Source: Otatea glauca
Taxonomy: Eukaryota > Streptophyta > Magnoliopsida > Poales > Poaceae
Assembly (NCBI GenBank): GCA_036346275.1
Contig: CM070720.1
Location: 10,269,278-10,333,277 of the forward strand
Direction: 5' to 3'
DNA: 64,000 nt
Part shown: one piece after another, positions 47,465 to 59,900 of the stretch
Layout: each line of letters opens with the position of its first letter
Numbering within the stretch: position 1 is the stretch's first letter
Translations under genes and position numbers: made by a program
The notes under the pieces: generated by a model
The model's input: only the letters and a program-made list of their open reading frames with translations
The model's database searches: none
Told to the model about the DNA's origin: nothing

Positions 47465-48244
47465 TGAGAGCATCTAAGGCCCCTATTTTTGTCAGTTATG
47501 CTTATTATGTAGGTTTTGGTGTTGATGATCAAGAAGCATTCTTAGTATAAGCTGAGAACAGCTATATTTGAAGAACAAGGCTAAGGTGTTTATTTTTAGT
47601 TTTGGCTTGGGAGTTGAATCAATCCATATAGCTAGAATAACTGTACTATTAAGAGGGATTATACACAAGTAACAATCTTGGTTCATATGCTAAAATCACT
47701 AAGATTACTTGGAGCATAGAAAATTTCTCTTCTCTCACACAAAAATCCAGATATCCCTTCTATTAGCCAAGAAGAGTTTTTTTTCGGACCAACTTCATTT
47801 AGTCCGGCGCTGAAAAATCAAGTTTCAAGTTCTAACCGAGCGCACTCCATGTACGTCAGATCGACTTTTTCAGTCCGGCGCTAAGAACTCTCTTCTGATT
47901 TATTTCAACCGAGCGTACACCGTTCATGACAGACCGATCTGAATTCATCCTTATCTTCAAGTCCGGCGTAAGTTGTCTTTTCACTCTGAACAAAATTTCT
48001 AGTCTAGTGTTAAGAATTACTTTACTCAAATCTTAACCGAGAACATGCCATTTGCTGCGGACCAAAATTATGAGTGTATGCCGGACCAACTTTTTATGTC
48101 CGATGCAAACGTGATTCTCTCTGGTAAATACCAGCGGCTTTCTCTTTTACGTCGGACCAACTTTTTCAGTCCGGCGCAAACATTAATTTGCTGGTATCCA
48201 AATAGATCAAAGCATGTGTACATCATCCCAATTTTGTCGGTCTG
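47465..48244 (+). repeat. 3' LTR of the SIRE element, left part
   Basis: Starts TGAGAGCATCTAAGG directly after the purine tract (AATGGGGGAGAT). It matches 35622 onward, including the hairpin units, up to GTCTG (48240-48244), the target duplication of the inserted Tekay element. The rest continues at 59901. Confidence 0.9.
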
Positions 48245-51140
48245 TGTGAGACCCCAGATTTACCATCCTGAATCTCGTGTGTATTTCTGTACTAGTCCCA
48301 GATCAGTTGCTAGTACACACAGTGAAGCAGTGATGATCATAACCAGAACAGAATGAAGAAGAAAAAATAGCATAATTATAAATTAGTAGCCACATTGCTA
48401 TTTATTACATCTCCTGGTCACATGACCAGAGTTCTCAGCAGCGAAAATAAAATCAACAAGATAAAACCCAAAAGACACCACAGGCGACGACTATGAGCGC
48501 GCGCTTAGTTATCCAAGCGATCTCCCACGAACTCCTCGTCATAGAATTCATTGTCTTCGACTGCATCTTGGTAATTCTCTGATGACAAAATTTTGTGTAG
48601 CATGTGAGTACAAACGTACTCCGCAAGTCTAGGAAAATGAATCATTAAGGGCTTACCAAGGAAGGCTTAATAGGGTTCTTTTGCATAAAGCCAATTTTTA
48701 TCAAACCATACTTAATAATAATTTTCACAATGTACATTTTAACAAATATTTTAACAATAGAATATATCTTTTATTCTAGCCAAGGTTCTAACCACCATCG
48801 CTAGTATACTGGCTCATGACTCTATCCATCATGATCAAAACAAGTTCCACCTATCTGATTGGCTCAATCCGCCAAATAAACATTCGAGAGTTCTAACCAC
48901 TCCCGAATACCAAAACATCAGTTATTTTGAAAACCAAAACCAAGTCTACCAGTATGAAAGCATTCTTCGCTTTGCCTTTGACCGTAGGCATGGCTATTCG
49001 AATAGTTTTACTCTGTAGAGGTGTACAGCTTTACCCACAAGACATTATCATCTCTTTAATGCCAAGCGCTATGAACACACTTCCTTTGTTGTGCCGGCAG
49101 AGATATCATGACATGGCCTTTACAATGTATATGCCTAACTTGACTCACCCGCTGAGGTTTCACCGCTGTTAGGGTTCCATCCACCTAGTACAGAAGCCCC
49201 CTCTTGCGCCGTGTGAGAAATACGACTTGCCTCCATCCGGCACCCACATTCCACCAACTGGCGAGTCTAAGTTAGGTTTCTACGAATTATTCAGCCAGGT
49301 CGTACCCATTATAGACTTGTGGTTGCACAGTAATGCTTAGAATGGACAGTCATAAGCGTCGGTCCTTAAATTGATTAGGGCGACATTCACAAACCAGAAT
49401 CAGTGCTCCATCCGCACCCGCCTGACAAACCATTCCGCCCCAATCTAAATCATTTTTATTTTATTTTTATTTTACAATCACAGCAGCAATCATCTTGCTA
49501 CAGTTTCGATAAAACACGTTTCAACAACATTTTAGAATTTTTCCCACCATAGGCATTTTGATCAACATCAATCCTAAGCACAGTTTATCGTACTAAGCAA
49601 GGTTAATCACATAATACATGATTTCATGATTAAATCTTAAGGTTAAAAAGGCATGGTAATCAAACAGCAAGGATGTCATTTCGAAATGGGCATAATTAAC
49701 ATTCTATATTTTAACAACATCAGTTTATATAAATAGCCATGCAAGTTGTAAACATTTTATAAAACAGTTATAAACAATGGGATCAACGTGCGTCAAGGAG
49801 AATTGCCTTTGTCAACGAAGTGCGCTGCGCTATTCTGGAGGTCTTTTCCTTCGTCGGCGATGACAACCGCTTCTTCGACTACGCGCAAAACGGTGCACGA
49901 AATGAATAAAATAAAATAAATAGAAACTAAAAATTATAATACAAATACTGGCAGATAGAGGATGAATTTAGATAAACTTGGCAATTTGAATCACTCTATT
50001 CGAAGTTACGACGGAAGAGAACGGGTCATTTGAAGTTGGATTAGAATGAAAAATCACAAAAAAGGAAAAACAATGTAGCAGTACTTTTCAATCGCGAATA
50101 ACAGAGAGCTGCTCCTTCTTCACGGCGCATGGGGAGAGAGGGCCGGGGGGCGGCCGGCCAGCGGAAAGTGGAAGATAAGGTGAGCATCATGTAGAGCTCG
50201 ACGCCGCGAATCCAAAAGTGAAATCGGATTTCGAAGAGGATTACCGGAGACGACAAATTGAAGCCGCAAAGATGGTTAGGCCGACGGTGTTCAAATGTGA
50301 AATTCGTCGCCGTCCTGTAATGAAACCCAGATTTTCTTGAGGGCTTTTGATCTTTGCAACAATACGCACAAAATGACGTGAACGGAATTTGGTTTAGCTC
50401 ACCGGATCAAAAGTTGGCTTGTCGGTGTCTTTGGTCGACGTTGGGCTGTGGTTTTCGCGAGTTTTGGAAAGGAAAACGGCACTGAATCAAAGGGGCAAGG
50501 TGAGTACGGGGTAGAGGACAACAAGACAAAACTTTTAAGTACCCGCACGTTCGGTGAGGCGAAGAAACGCCCGAGATAATGACCAAGCAAAAAATTGTCA
50601 TTAACGCTTAATTGCGGCTGTTTCGCTAGGATTAAGGATGGGTAACAGCAGGGTATTTGATCTCCAGTACGACGCCGTCACGATGCTTCAGCTCCCACTC
50701 GATTTGATGCAGCAATGAGGAAGTTATGAATATTTTTCTTTTGGACATTGAAGAGGAGAGATACGTGAAAATAAAACAGACGCTGGACGTAGACGATGCT
50801 ACTGTAGCGCTAACAGGTGGGACAAATGAACAGTGCTAAGAATAGAGCACGAAGGATAAAATAGCAAGAAGCCTCTAAAAATCTTGGAAAAATTCTCAAA
50901 AATACTATGGAATATTTGGAACCTAACAAAATTGGTTTCGAAATTTTTAGAGAATACTGAAATTGGATTTGAATTTTGGATATCCGGATAAAAATGGAAT
51001 TTTCGGACGTGAATGGAATAGATTCCATTTTTGGATGGAAAGGAATGCCAGGTTAACTAAAATTCCAAAGAAAACCCAAATCCTTGAATTAATTAATTTA
51101 AATTAATTTTTAACAAAAGAATCGAAAATAGGATGTTACA
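48245..51140 (-). repeat. 3' LTR of the Tekay element
   Basis: 2896 bp, TGTGAGACCC to GGATGTTACA. Pairs with 56999-59895 almost throughout. Its flank GTCTG is the left target duplication. Confidence 0.95.
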
Positions 51141-51189
51141 AACCTACCCCCCTTAGAGAGAATCTCGACCCCGAGATTCGGACGGAGAA

Positions 51190-51420
51190 AGAAAAAGATC
51201 GGGGAACTCAGCTCTAAGATACTCTTCTCGCTCCTAGGTTGCTTCTTTTTCGGAATGATTGCTCCACTGAACCTTGCAAAACTTGATCACACGGCTTCGA
51301 GTTCTACGCTACGCTTCATCCAAGATTCTGACCAGATACTCGGGATAAGAGAGATCCTCCTTCAGTTCCACCTCTTCGAACGGCTACTGCTCTTCAGGCA
51401 CTCGAAGGCATTTTTTCAGC
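51190..51420 (-). pseudogene. Chromodomain of the Tekay element, with three stops
   Basis: Read on the minus strand after integrase: KEDLSYPEYLVRILDEA, then a stop, then RVIKFCKVQWSNHSEKEAT, a stop, and EREEYLRAEFPDLF. This is the chromovirus chromodomain that steers integration to silent chromatin by binding methylated histone H3. Two of the three in-frame TAGs replace Trp (TGG to TAG), including the Trp of the conserved T-W-E motif, part of the ligand cage in canonical domains. Confidence 0.82.
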
Positions 51421-52958
51421 TGAGAAACATCGAAGACATCATGCACATCTGACAACTGCGAAGGAAGTTTTAATTTATAAGCAACTTCTCCTCTCCTGGC
51501 AACCACTGGGAATGGACCGATATAGCGGGATGCAAGCTTCCCGCTGACTCTGAAACGACGCATTCCCTTTAGGGGTGAAACTATCAGATACACATGATCA
51601 CCATGTGCGAAGCTCAAATCCCAGCGACGATTATCAGCATAACTTTTCTGCCTTGACTGAGTTGTTTTTAAATTCTGATGAATCACTCTGACTTGCTCTT
51701 CTGCTTCCTTCAGAATGTCAGGCCCAATTATTTGTCCACCCTCTGTCTCTGTCCAATACAATGGTGTTCGGCATTTTCTTCCGTAAAGAGCTTCAAAAGG
51801 TGCCATCTTTAAACTTGACTGATAACTGTTGTTGTAGGAGAATTCTGCATACGGCAAATTCTGATCCCAAGAGACACTATACGTCAATACACAAGCTCTC
51901 AGCATATCTTCTAAATTTTGATTTATCCTTTCTGTTTGACCATTTGTTTGAGGATGGTAAGCAGTACTAAAATTCAGATTTGTGCCCAATACTTCATGCA
52001 ATTTCTGCTAGAACCTCGAGGTAAACAGGGACCCTCGATTTGACACAATCTTCTTTGGCACTCCATGTAAACATACTATTTTAGCCATGTACAACTCTGC
52101 AAGTTTATCGCCAGAATAGGTGGTCTTCACTGGAATAAAATGTGCAACTTTTGTCAACCTATCCACAATGACCCAAATTGAATCATATCCAGACTTAGTT
52201 CTGGGAAGTCCAGTAATGAAATCCATTTTAATTTCTTCCCATTTCCAAACAGGAATCTGCAAGGGTTGTAGCAATCCTGCTGGTCTCTCATGCTCTGCTT
52301 TAACTAACTGACAAATATCACAACGAGCCACGAAATGAGCAACTTCTCTTTTCATATTCGACCACCAATATTTCTCCTTCAAATCTGCGTACATCTTGGT
52401 ACTTCCCGGATGAATAGAATAAACCGAATCATGGGCCTCCTTCAAAATTACATCTTTGATCTCTTTTTGATTAGGGACTACTATTCTTTTCCCTGACCAG
52501 ACAGTACCTTTCTCATCTTCAGAAAATTCAGGAAATTTTCCTTTCTTCATACCATCTTTTAGGTCTGTGATCCCACTATCATTCTTTTGAGCCTCTCTGA
52601 TCTGATCTTCCAGCGTTGAATGCACTTCGACATTGAAGACGCAACCTTCATTTACCAATTCCAAGTTGAGGCGTCTGAACTCTTCATGAAGTGCTGGCTG
52701 ACTTTCCTGAACCATAACATTGTTGCAATAACTTTTCCTGCTCAAAGCATCCGCAACAACATTAGCTTTTCCAGGATGATAATGGATACCAATATCATAA
52801 TCTTTAACTAATTCCAACCATCTTCTTTGCCTCAAATTGAGATCCGGCTGAGTAAAAATGTATTTCAAACTCTTATGATCCGTATAAATCTCACATCGAT
52901 TCCCAATCAAATAATGCCTCCAACTTTTGAGTGCGTGCACAACTGCTGCTAACTCCAA
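51384..52958 (-). pseudogene. RNase H and integrase of the Tekay element
   Basis: RNase H: MELAAVVHALKSWRHYLIGN, YTDHKSLKYIFTQPDLNLRQ and GKANVVADALSRK. Integrase zinc part: HPGSTKMYADLKEKYW to CDICQ. Core: KMDFITGLPRTKSGYD for the first Asp. The second Asp motif reads VSNRGSLFTSRF instead of the usual VSDRGS, so the catalytic Asp is Asn (GAT to AAT), and a stop follows at about 52008. 52001-51384 resumes with YHPQTNGQTERINQNLEDML (Glu) and the C-terminal domain LKGMRRFRVSGKLASRYIGP. The frame differs from that of RT. Confidence 0.9.
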
Positions 52959-53133
52959 TTCATGAGTTGGGTAGTTTTCCTCATGGGGTCGCAGTTGTCT
53001 TGAAGCATACGCTATAACTTTTCCTTCCTACATCAGAACACAACCAAGATTAGCTTTGAAATATCACAGAAAACTTCAAAATCCTTCTGAATATCTAGCA
53101 GAACAAGCACAGGTGCTGAAGTTAACCTCTTCT

Positions 53134-54138
53134 TCAATTCCTGAAAACCTGCTCACAAAATTTCGTCCATTCAAACTTCTTCTCCTTCTTCAAGAGTTGA
53201 GTGAGAGGTCTCGCTATCTTGGAAAAACCTTCAATAAAACGCCGATAATAGCCTGCTAATCCAAGAAAACTTCTAATATCCGGAACTGACTTGGGTTGCT
53301 TCCAATCCAAAACATCCTTCACCTTTGCAGGGTCTACTGCTACTCCTCCAGCAGAAATGACATGACCCAAGAAAGCAACTTCCTTCAACCAAAAATCACA
53401 TTTACTAAACATAGCATAAAGCTGATGCTCTCTGAGCTTTTCCAAAATTATCCTCAGATGATCCTCATGCTCTTTCTCATTCTTGGAATAGATAAGAATG
53501 TCATCAATAAAAACGACAACAAACTTATCCAAAAACTCCATAAACACCTTATTCATCAAATTCATGAAATATGACAGTGCATTTGTTAATCCAAAGGACA
53601 TCACTATAAACTCGTACAATCCATAACGGGTAGTAAAGGTTGTCTTCGGAACATCTTCTTTTCTTATCTTGAGCTGATGATATCCCGATCTTAAGTCTAT
53701 TTTTGAGAAAACCTGAGCTCCTTTCAACTGATCAAATAGATCATCTATCCATTGCAAAGGATACTTATTCTTTATTGTAACCTCATTCAGTGATATGTAG
53801 TCTATGCACATTCTCAGACTGCCATCCTTCTTCTTAACGAAGATTACCAGTGAACCCCAAGGTGATGAACTTGGTCTTATAAATCCTTTTTCCTGCAGTT
53901 CTTCAATCTGTTTCTTCATCTTTGCTAATTCATTAGCAGGTAACCGATAAGGTCTTTTTGATATAGGAGCTGTACCAGGTACAAGCTCAATTTTGAACTC
54001 AATGTCCCGGTCTGGTGGCATACCAGGCAAATCTTTTGGGAATACATCTGGGTATTCATTTACTATAGGCACATTTTCCAAAGTTATACCTTTCAAACTG
54101 TTTAGGGTACTACCCTTCTTTGAGGAAAGATCAGACAC
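53134..54138 (-). pseudogene. Reverse transcriptase of the Tekay element
   Basis: Shows the Ty3/gypsy RT series: RPYRLPANELAKMKKQIEEL, CIDYISLNEVTIKNKYPL, SKIDLRSGYHQLKIRKEDVP, TFTTRYGLYEFIVMSFGLTN and the active-site box FIDDILIYSKNEKEHEDHLR, then CDFWLKEVAFLGHVISAGGV. It is open for 334 residues in the same frame as gag/protease and stops near the start of RNase H, where a frame change follows. CIDYISLN stands for the usual CVDYRALN, so a minor residue change is visible. Confidence 0.92.
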
Positions 54139-54219
54139 GAATTCTACACAAATTCCATCAGGACTGGTAAGGGAGATAGATCAATTAGCACAGTCTATCT
54201 GTCCTTTAAACTTGGTTAA

Positions 54220-55716
54220 TCAATCCATCCCAAGGATTACCTCTATTCCCTTGGTATTCAATAATATTAAGTTTGCTAGGAACTTTACCCCATTTATAAC
54301 TATATCCGATTTTGGACAAACAGCAGTAGTTTTTAATTCTTTTCCAGGAGATTGAACTAGCAAGGGATTTCTAAGCTGAACTGTATCCCATCCATGCTTT
54401 CTAACCAAATACTCTGATATGAATGAATGCGAAGCACCAGAATCAAACAATACTGAATCAGGAACTGAATTGACGAAGAACTCACCAAACACCACATCAG
54501 GTGCATCCTGAACTTCTTCAGCAGTGACGTGATTAACACGTCCTCTTTCGATGGTGCGAGAAGTACGCGGAGTCTGCGGCATTCCTCTTCCCAGAGCTAG
54601 TGCTTTGGGCGCGGTGAGTAGATCCTGAGTTGAACCGAATCGGGTCACACTGACGCTTTGGGGACGCATCGGCGTAATGTCCCATCTTCCTGCAGTTAAA
54701 GCATTGGACTCCTGCAGTTGATGTGTTGCTCTTCTGAACTTGATTTCCTTATTGTCAGCAGGGGCTTGAGTGAACTGACAAGGAGTGGACATTGGGGTCC
54801 TGGAAGTATTGGTGGCTACTGGTATGCTGGACTGAGGCTGGAAGAAATGGGGTTTGGAACTACTGGCACCACGCTGCGTTTGAAACATCAACTTCCTCTT
54901 TCTTGATTCAAACAGCTGACGCTGAGCATCTTCTTGGATCAAAGCCTTGTTCACCATGTGCTGGAATGAAGGAAAGTCATTTGATACCAGCTGTACTTTG
55001 ATATTGGGGTCAAGACCCTCCATGAAACGCCAAATCTTAGCCTCATCCGAGGCAACATCTTCGGTAGCATAACGAGAAAGCTGGGTGAACCGATTCGGAT
55101 ATTCGAGATCGAAGGTTTCCTTATTGCAGCTTGTTAAACTCACGCTCTTCATTTCCATAATCCCTTTGGGAATATGGGTAGCCCAAAAGCTTCCACAAAT
55201 TCATTCCAAGTGATGCTCGCTTCCTCGTAAGGCCGAGGTAATTTTCCCACCAACTTGCAATGTTCCTTTCTCACGATGAGAGGCATATAAGACACTCTGA
55301 AATTCATCACACTGGGCTAAGAAAAGCTTCTTTTCTACATCTTTTAACCAATCGTCAGCCTCCAAAGTGTCCACTGATCCTGCGAAAGTTGGGGGTCTGG
55401 TCCTCATGAATTCCCCGAACTTAGACTAGGGTGGCTGAGCTGCGGCCTGAGCTGGGACTACTTCAGGCGGATTCAGCGCATTTTGTGCCAAAGCTTGCAG
55501 AATTTACATTTGCATGGCCATCATCTGCTCCATGCTTGGCGGCTGGTTCGGTGGTGGGGGTAGCACTTGGTTCTGCTGTGCTGGAGGTGGCGGTACTTGG
55601 TTACCTTCCTGGAAATGCTGCTCCACAGGAACTTCCTCTTGAATCTGCACTCTTCCATGGCCACGACCGCGGCCTCCTCTTCTTCCTCTGCCGCGACCTC
55701 TGCCAGGGTTCTCCAT
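54220..55716 (-). pseudogene. gag and protease of the Tekay element
   Basis: Gag starts at about 55716 (MENPGRGRGRGRRGGRGRGH), Pro/Gln rich. It is broken by stops at about 55504 and 55435, then TFAGSVDTLEADDWLKDVEK (capsid) and a shift near 55200. It resumes at 55158 with RFMEGLDPNIKVQLVSNDFP and the KALIQEDAQRQLFESRKRK region. The zinc knuckle near 54690-54720 is out of frame. Protease motif VLFDSGASHSF (Asp-Ser-Gly) lies near 54450, followed by VILGMD. A stop at about 54220 separates it from RT in the same frame. Confidence 0.88.
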
Positions 55717-56166
55717 CTGAAACCAAGGACGGGAAAAAGCACGAGGAAAGAAGGAAAAGCAAAGACAAGAAAATAGGGGACTAAACAACATCCACCAAAA
55801 CAAAAACACAACAAAAGAAAAGAAACTCCAACTAAAATCTTTATTTAAACCAAAATAGCTTTTAAAAAGAAAATGGCTGTATCACAAATGCGTAAAAGCA
55901 CGGTACAGTCCATCGCACAACTTATTCATCGTTCCAAATTTGAACAAAAGGAAGGGTGCTAAGCCAGACTAACTACTCCCCCCGCTCTCCTCAAAAACAC
56001 GAGGGAAGGGATCCTCCTCACTCCTACTGCAGGAAGGGTCAGCAGCACAAGAAGGTCCTGGCTCCCCGGGAGCAGCCAAAAATCCTAGGAAAATCCCCAA
56101 GGACGGCTCACGGTTCACGAACTTCTGTGCGGTCACACGGAGCAGCGGACCTCTGCGACGCTTGAC

Positions 56167-56820
56167 TCACGGGACATCGGGAGTTAAACCTTGAGGCGGA
56201 AGCTCCTCACCAACAGGGACTGGAGGCGGTGCTACCGGCTGTGCCTCCTGCACAGGGGCCAGAAGTGGAAGTGGAACTGCTGCCTGCTGAGTCTCCTTAA
56301 GCTGACGGTTTTCCTCCCTTGAAGCTGCTAGCTCCCTACGCACGTCCTGGAGCTCACAAGAGATGTGAACATAGGCGTCATCCTGCGCCCGGATGAGCGT
56401 ACCCATGCGCACTATCGTCGGGTCAGTCTCCAACTCGAAGCTCTAGAACTGGCTGTGACTCCTCCCAACCTGGTGTTAGGGAAAGAGCCGATGCAGGGTG
56501 TCGTCCAGCTGAACACGATAACTCTCACCCAAGTGGATGAGAGCCTCTCTAGCAGCATCCTAAAGCGCATCTCGAAGCATCAGTCGTTCCGAGGTGAAGT
56601 AGTGAGGCGATCTTACGCTCGCCGCCGATTCTGGCGAGACAAGCAACCTCGACTTTCCATGAATTATAACCAAGGCTGGGCACAGAAGTGCAACAATACT
56701 CCGGACGATGAGGAAATCCCAACTCCTGAAGCATCAAAGATAACTCCTCACAGAATCCTCCAGCTGATGCGGCAAAGGTGGTGTAAACTGACATCTACAA
56801 ATTTTGAAATAGGACAAGGT
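56167..56820 (-). pseudogene. Leader ORF of the Tekay element (dsRNA-binding-like layout)
   Basis: Between the primer site and gag, minus-strand open pieces (56794-56549, then a frame with DAAREALIHLGESYRVQLDD after a stop, then 56433-56167) look like one former protein. The first part has EELSLMLQELGF, then alternating hydrophobics YCCTSVPSLGYNSWKVEVAC, and ends in an Ala-rich helix RDAL-stop-DAAREALIHL. That helix-strands-Ala-rich-helix order recalls a double-stranded-RNA-binding fold. The last part is coiled-coil-like (ELQDVRRELAASREENRQLK) with a Pro/Val-rich tail. I cannot name the family; function unknown. Confidence 0.45.
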
Positions 56821-56998
56821 CAGTAAACAAATTTCAAATGAAGGATGAGGTAAAGAACAGACGCTAAGACAGAAAAGGTAAGAACAAAGGAACTTAAAAA
56901 AAATTTATAAGTATATTTTTATAAAAATATTAATCCTTAAGGCTTTGCCATTCTAACTAAGTTGCGTCCTACAGTCGTCCAAGCTCTGATACCACCTC

Positions 56999-59895
56999 TG
57001 TGAGACCCTAGATTTACCATCCGGAATCTCCTGTGTATTTCTTTACTAGTCCTAGATCAGTTGCTAGTACACACAGTGAAGCAGTGATGATCATAACCAG
57101 AATAGAACGAAGAAGAAAAAAAATAACATAAATATAAATTACCAACCACATGGCTATTTATTACATCTCCTGGTCACATGACCAGAGTTCTCAGCAGCGG
57201 AAACAAAAACAACAAGATAAAACCCAAAAGACACCACAGGCGACGACTGGGAGCGCGCGCTTAGTTACCCTGACGATCTCCCACAAACTCCTCGTCATAG
57301 AATTCATTGTCTTCGACTACATCTTGGTAATTCTCTGATGACAAAATTTTGTGTAGCATTTGAGTACAAACGTACTCCGCAAGTTTGGGAAAATGCATCA
57401 TGAAGGGCTTACCAAGGAAGGCTTAATAGGGTTCTTTTGCATAAAGCCAAGTTTCATCAAACCATACTAAATAATAATTTTCACAATGTACATTTTAACA
57501 AATATTTTAACAATAGAATACATCTATTATTTTAGCGAAGGTTCTAACCACCATCGCAAGTATATTGGCTCATGACTCTATCCATCATGATCAAAACAGG
57601 TTCCATCTACCGAATTGACTCAATCCGCCAAATAAACAATCGAGAGTTCTAACCACTCCCGAATCCCAAAAGATCAGTTATTTTGAAAACCAAAACCAAG
57701 TCTACCAGTATGAAAGCATTCTTCGCTTTGCCTTTGACCGTAGGCACGGCTATTCGAATAGTTTTACTCCGCAGAGGTGTACAGCTTTACCCACAAGACA
57801 TGATCATCTCTTTAATGCTAAGCGCTACGAACACACTTCCTTTGGTGTGCCGACAGAGATATCATGACAAGGCCTTTACAATGTATACGCCTAACCCGAC
57901 TCACCCGCTGAGGTTTCACCGCTGTTAGGGTTCCATCCACCTAGTACAGAAGCCCCCTCTTGCGACGTGTGAGAAATACGACTTGCCTCCATCCGGCACC
58001 CACATTCCACCAACTGGCGAGTCTAAGTTAGGTTTCTACGAATTATTCAGCCAGGCCGTACCCATTATAGACTTGTGGTTGCACAGTAATGCTTAGAATG
58101 GACAGTCGTAAGCGTCGGTGCTTAAATTGATTAGGGCGGCTTTCACAAACCAGAACCAGTGCTCCATCCGCACCCGCCTGACAAACCATTCCGCCCCAAT
58201 CTAAAACATTTTTATTTTATTTTTATTTTACAATCACAGCAGCAATCACTTTGCTACAGTTCGATAAAACACGTTTCAACAACATTTTAGAATTTTTCCC
58301 ACCATAGGCATTTTGATCAACATCAATCCTAAGCACAGTCTATCGTACTAAGCAAGGTTAATCACATAATACATGTTTTCATGATTAAATATTAAGGTTA
58401 AAAAGGCATGGTAATCAAACAGCAAGGATGTCATTTCGAAATGGGCATAATTAACATTCTATATTTTAACATCATCAGTTTATATAAATAGCCATGCATG
58501 TTGTAAACATTTTATAAAACAGTTATAAACAATGGGATCAACGTGCGTCAAGGAGACTTGCCTTCGTCGATGAAGTGCGCTGCGCTATTCTGGAGGTCTT
58601 CTCCTTCGTCAACGACGACGACCGCTTCTTCGACTACGCGCAAAACGGTGCACGAAATGAATAAAATAAAATAAATTGAAACTAAAAATTATAATAAAAA
58701 TACTGGCAAATAGAGGATGAATTTAGATAAATTTAGCAATTTGAATTACTCTATTCGGAGTTACGACGAAAGAGAACGGGTCATTTGAAGTAGGATTAGA
58801 AACAAAAATCACAAAAAAGGAAAAAACACTGTAGCAGTACTTTTCACTTGCGAAAACAGAGAACTGCTCCTTCTTCATGGCGCATGGGGAGAGAGGGCCA
58901 GGGGCGGCTGGCCAGCGGAATATGGAAGATAAGGTGAGCATCATGTAGAGCTCGACGCCGCGAATCCAAAAGTGAAATCGGATTTCGTAGAGGATTACGG
59001 GAGACGACAAATCGACGCCGCAAAGATGGTTAGGCCGACGGTGTTCAAACGTGAAATTCGTCGCCGTCCTGTAATGAAACCCAGATTTTCTTGAGGGCTT
59101 TTGATCTTTGCAACAATATTCACAAAATGACGCGAACGGAATTTGATTTAGCTCACCGGATCAAAAGTTGGCTCGCCGACGTCTTTGGTCAACGTTGGGC
59201 TGTAGTTTTCGCGAGTTTTGGAAAGGAAAACGGCACAGAATCAAAGGGGCAAGGTGAGCACGGGGTAGAGGACAGCAAGATGAAACTTTTAAGTACCCGC
59301 ACGTCCGGTGAGGTGAAGAAACGCCCGAGATAATGACCGAGCAATAAATTATCATTAATGCTTAATTGCGGCTGTTTCGCTCGGATTAAGGATGGGTAAC
59401 GACAGGGTATTTGATCTCCAGTACAACGCCGTCACGATGCTTCAGCTCCCACTCGATTTGATGCAGCAATGAGGAAGTTATGGATATTTTTCTTTTGGAC
59501 ATTGGAAAGGAGAGATACGTGAAAATAAAACAGGCGCTGGACGTAGACGATGCTACTGTAGCGCTGACAGGTGGGACAAATGAACAGTGCTAAGAATAGA
59601 GCGTGAAGGATAAAATAGCAAGATGCCTCTAAAAATCTTGGAAAAATTATCAAAAAATACTATGGAATATTTGGAACCTAACAAAGTTGGTTTTAGAATT
59701 TTTAGAGAATTCTGAAATTGGATTTGAATTTTGGATATCCGGATGAAAATGGAATTTCCGGACGCGAATGGAATAAATTCCATTTTTGGATGGAAAGGAA
59801 AGCCATGTTAACTAAAATTCCAAAGAAAACCCAAATCCTTGAATTAATTAATTTAAATTAATTTTTAACAAAAGAACCGAAAATGGGATGTTACA
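56999..59895 (-). repeat. 5' LTR of the Tekay element
   Basis: 2897 bp, pairs with 48245-51140. It adjoins the primer site at 56983-56994 and the right GTCTG duplication at 59896-59900. Confidence 0.95.
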
Positions 59896-59900
59896 GTCTG

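Larger units (their letters stand above)
48245..59895 (-). mobile_element. Ty3/gypsy retrotransposon, Tekay/Del chromovirus, full length
   Basis: Two nearly identical LTRs of about 2.9 kb (48245-51140, 56999-59895), edges TGTGAGACCC and GGATGTTACA, flanked by the perfect duplication GTCTG (48240-48244, 59896-59900). On the minus strand the primer site is TGGTATCAGAGC (56983-56994) and the purine tract AAGGGGGGTAGGTTT precedes the left LTR. Protein order is gag, protease, RT, RNase H, integrase, chromodomain, with an extra leader ORF. The chromodomain and purine tract are Tekay/Del traits. It is the youngest-looking complete element in the stack but carries nonsense and frameshift changes. Confidence 0.95.
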
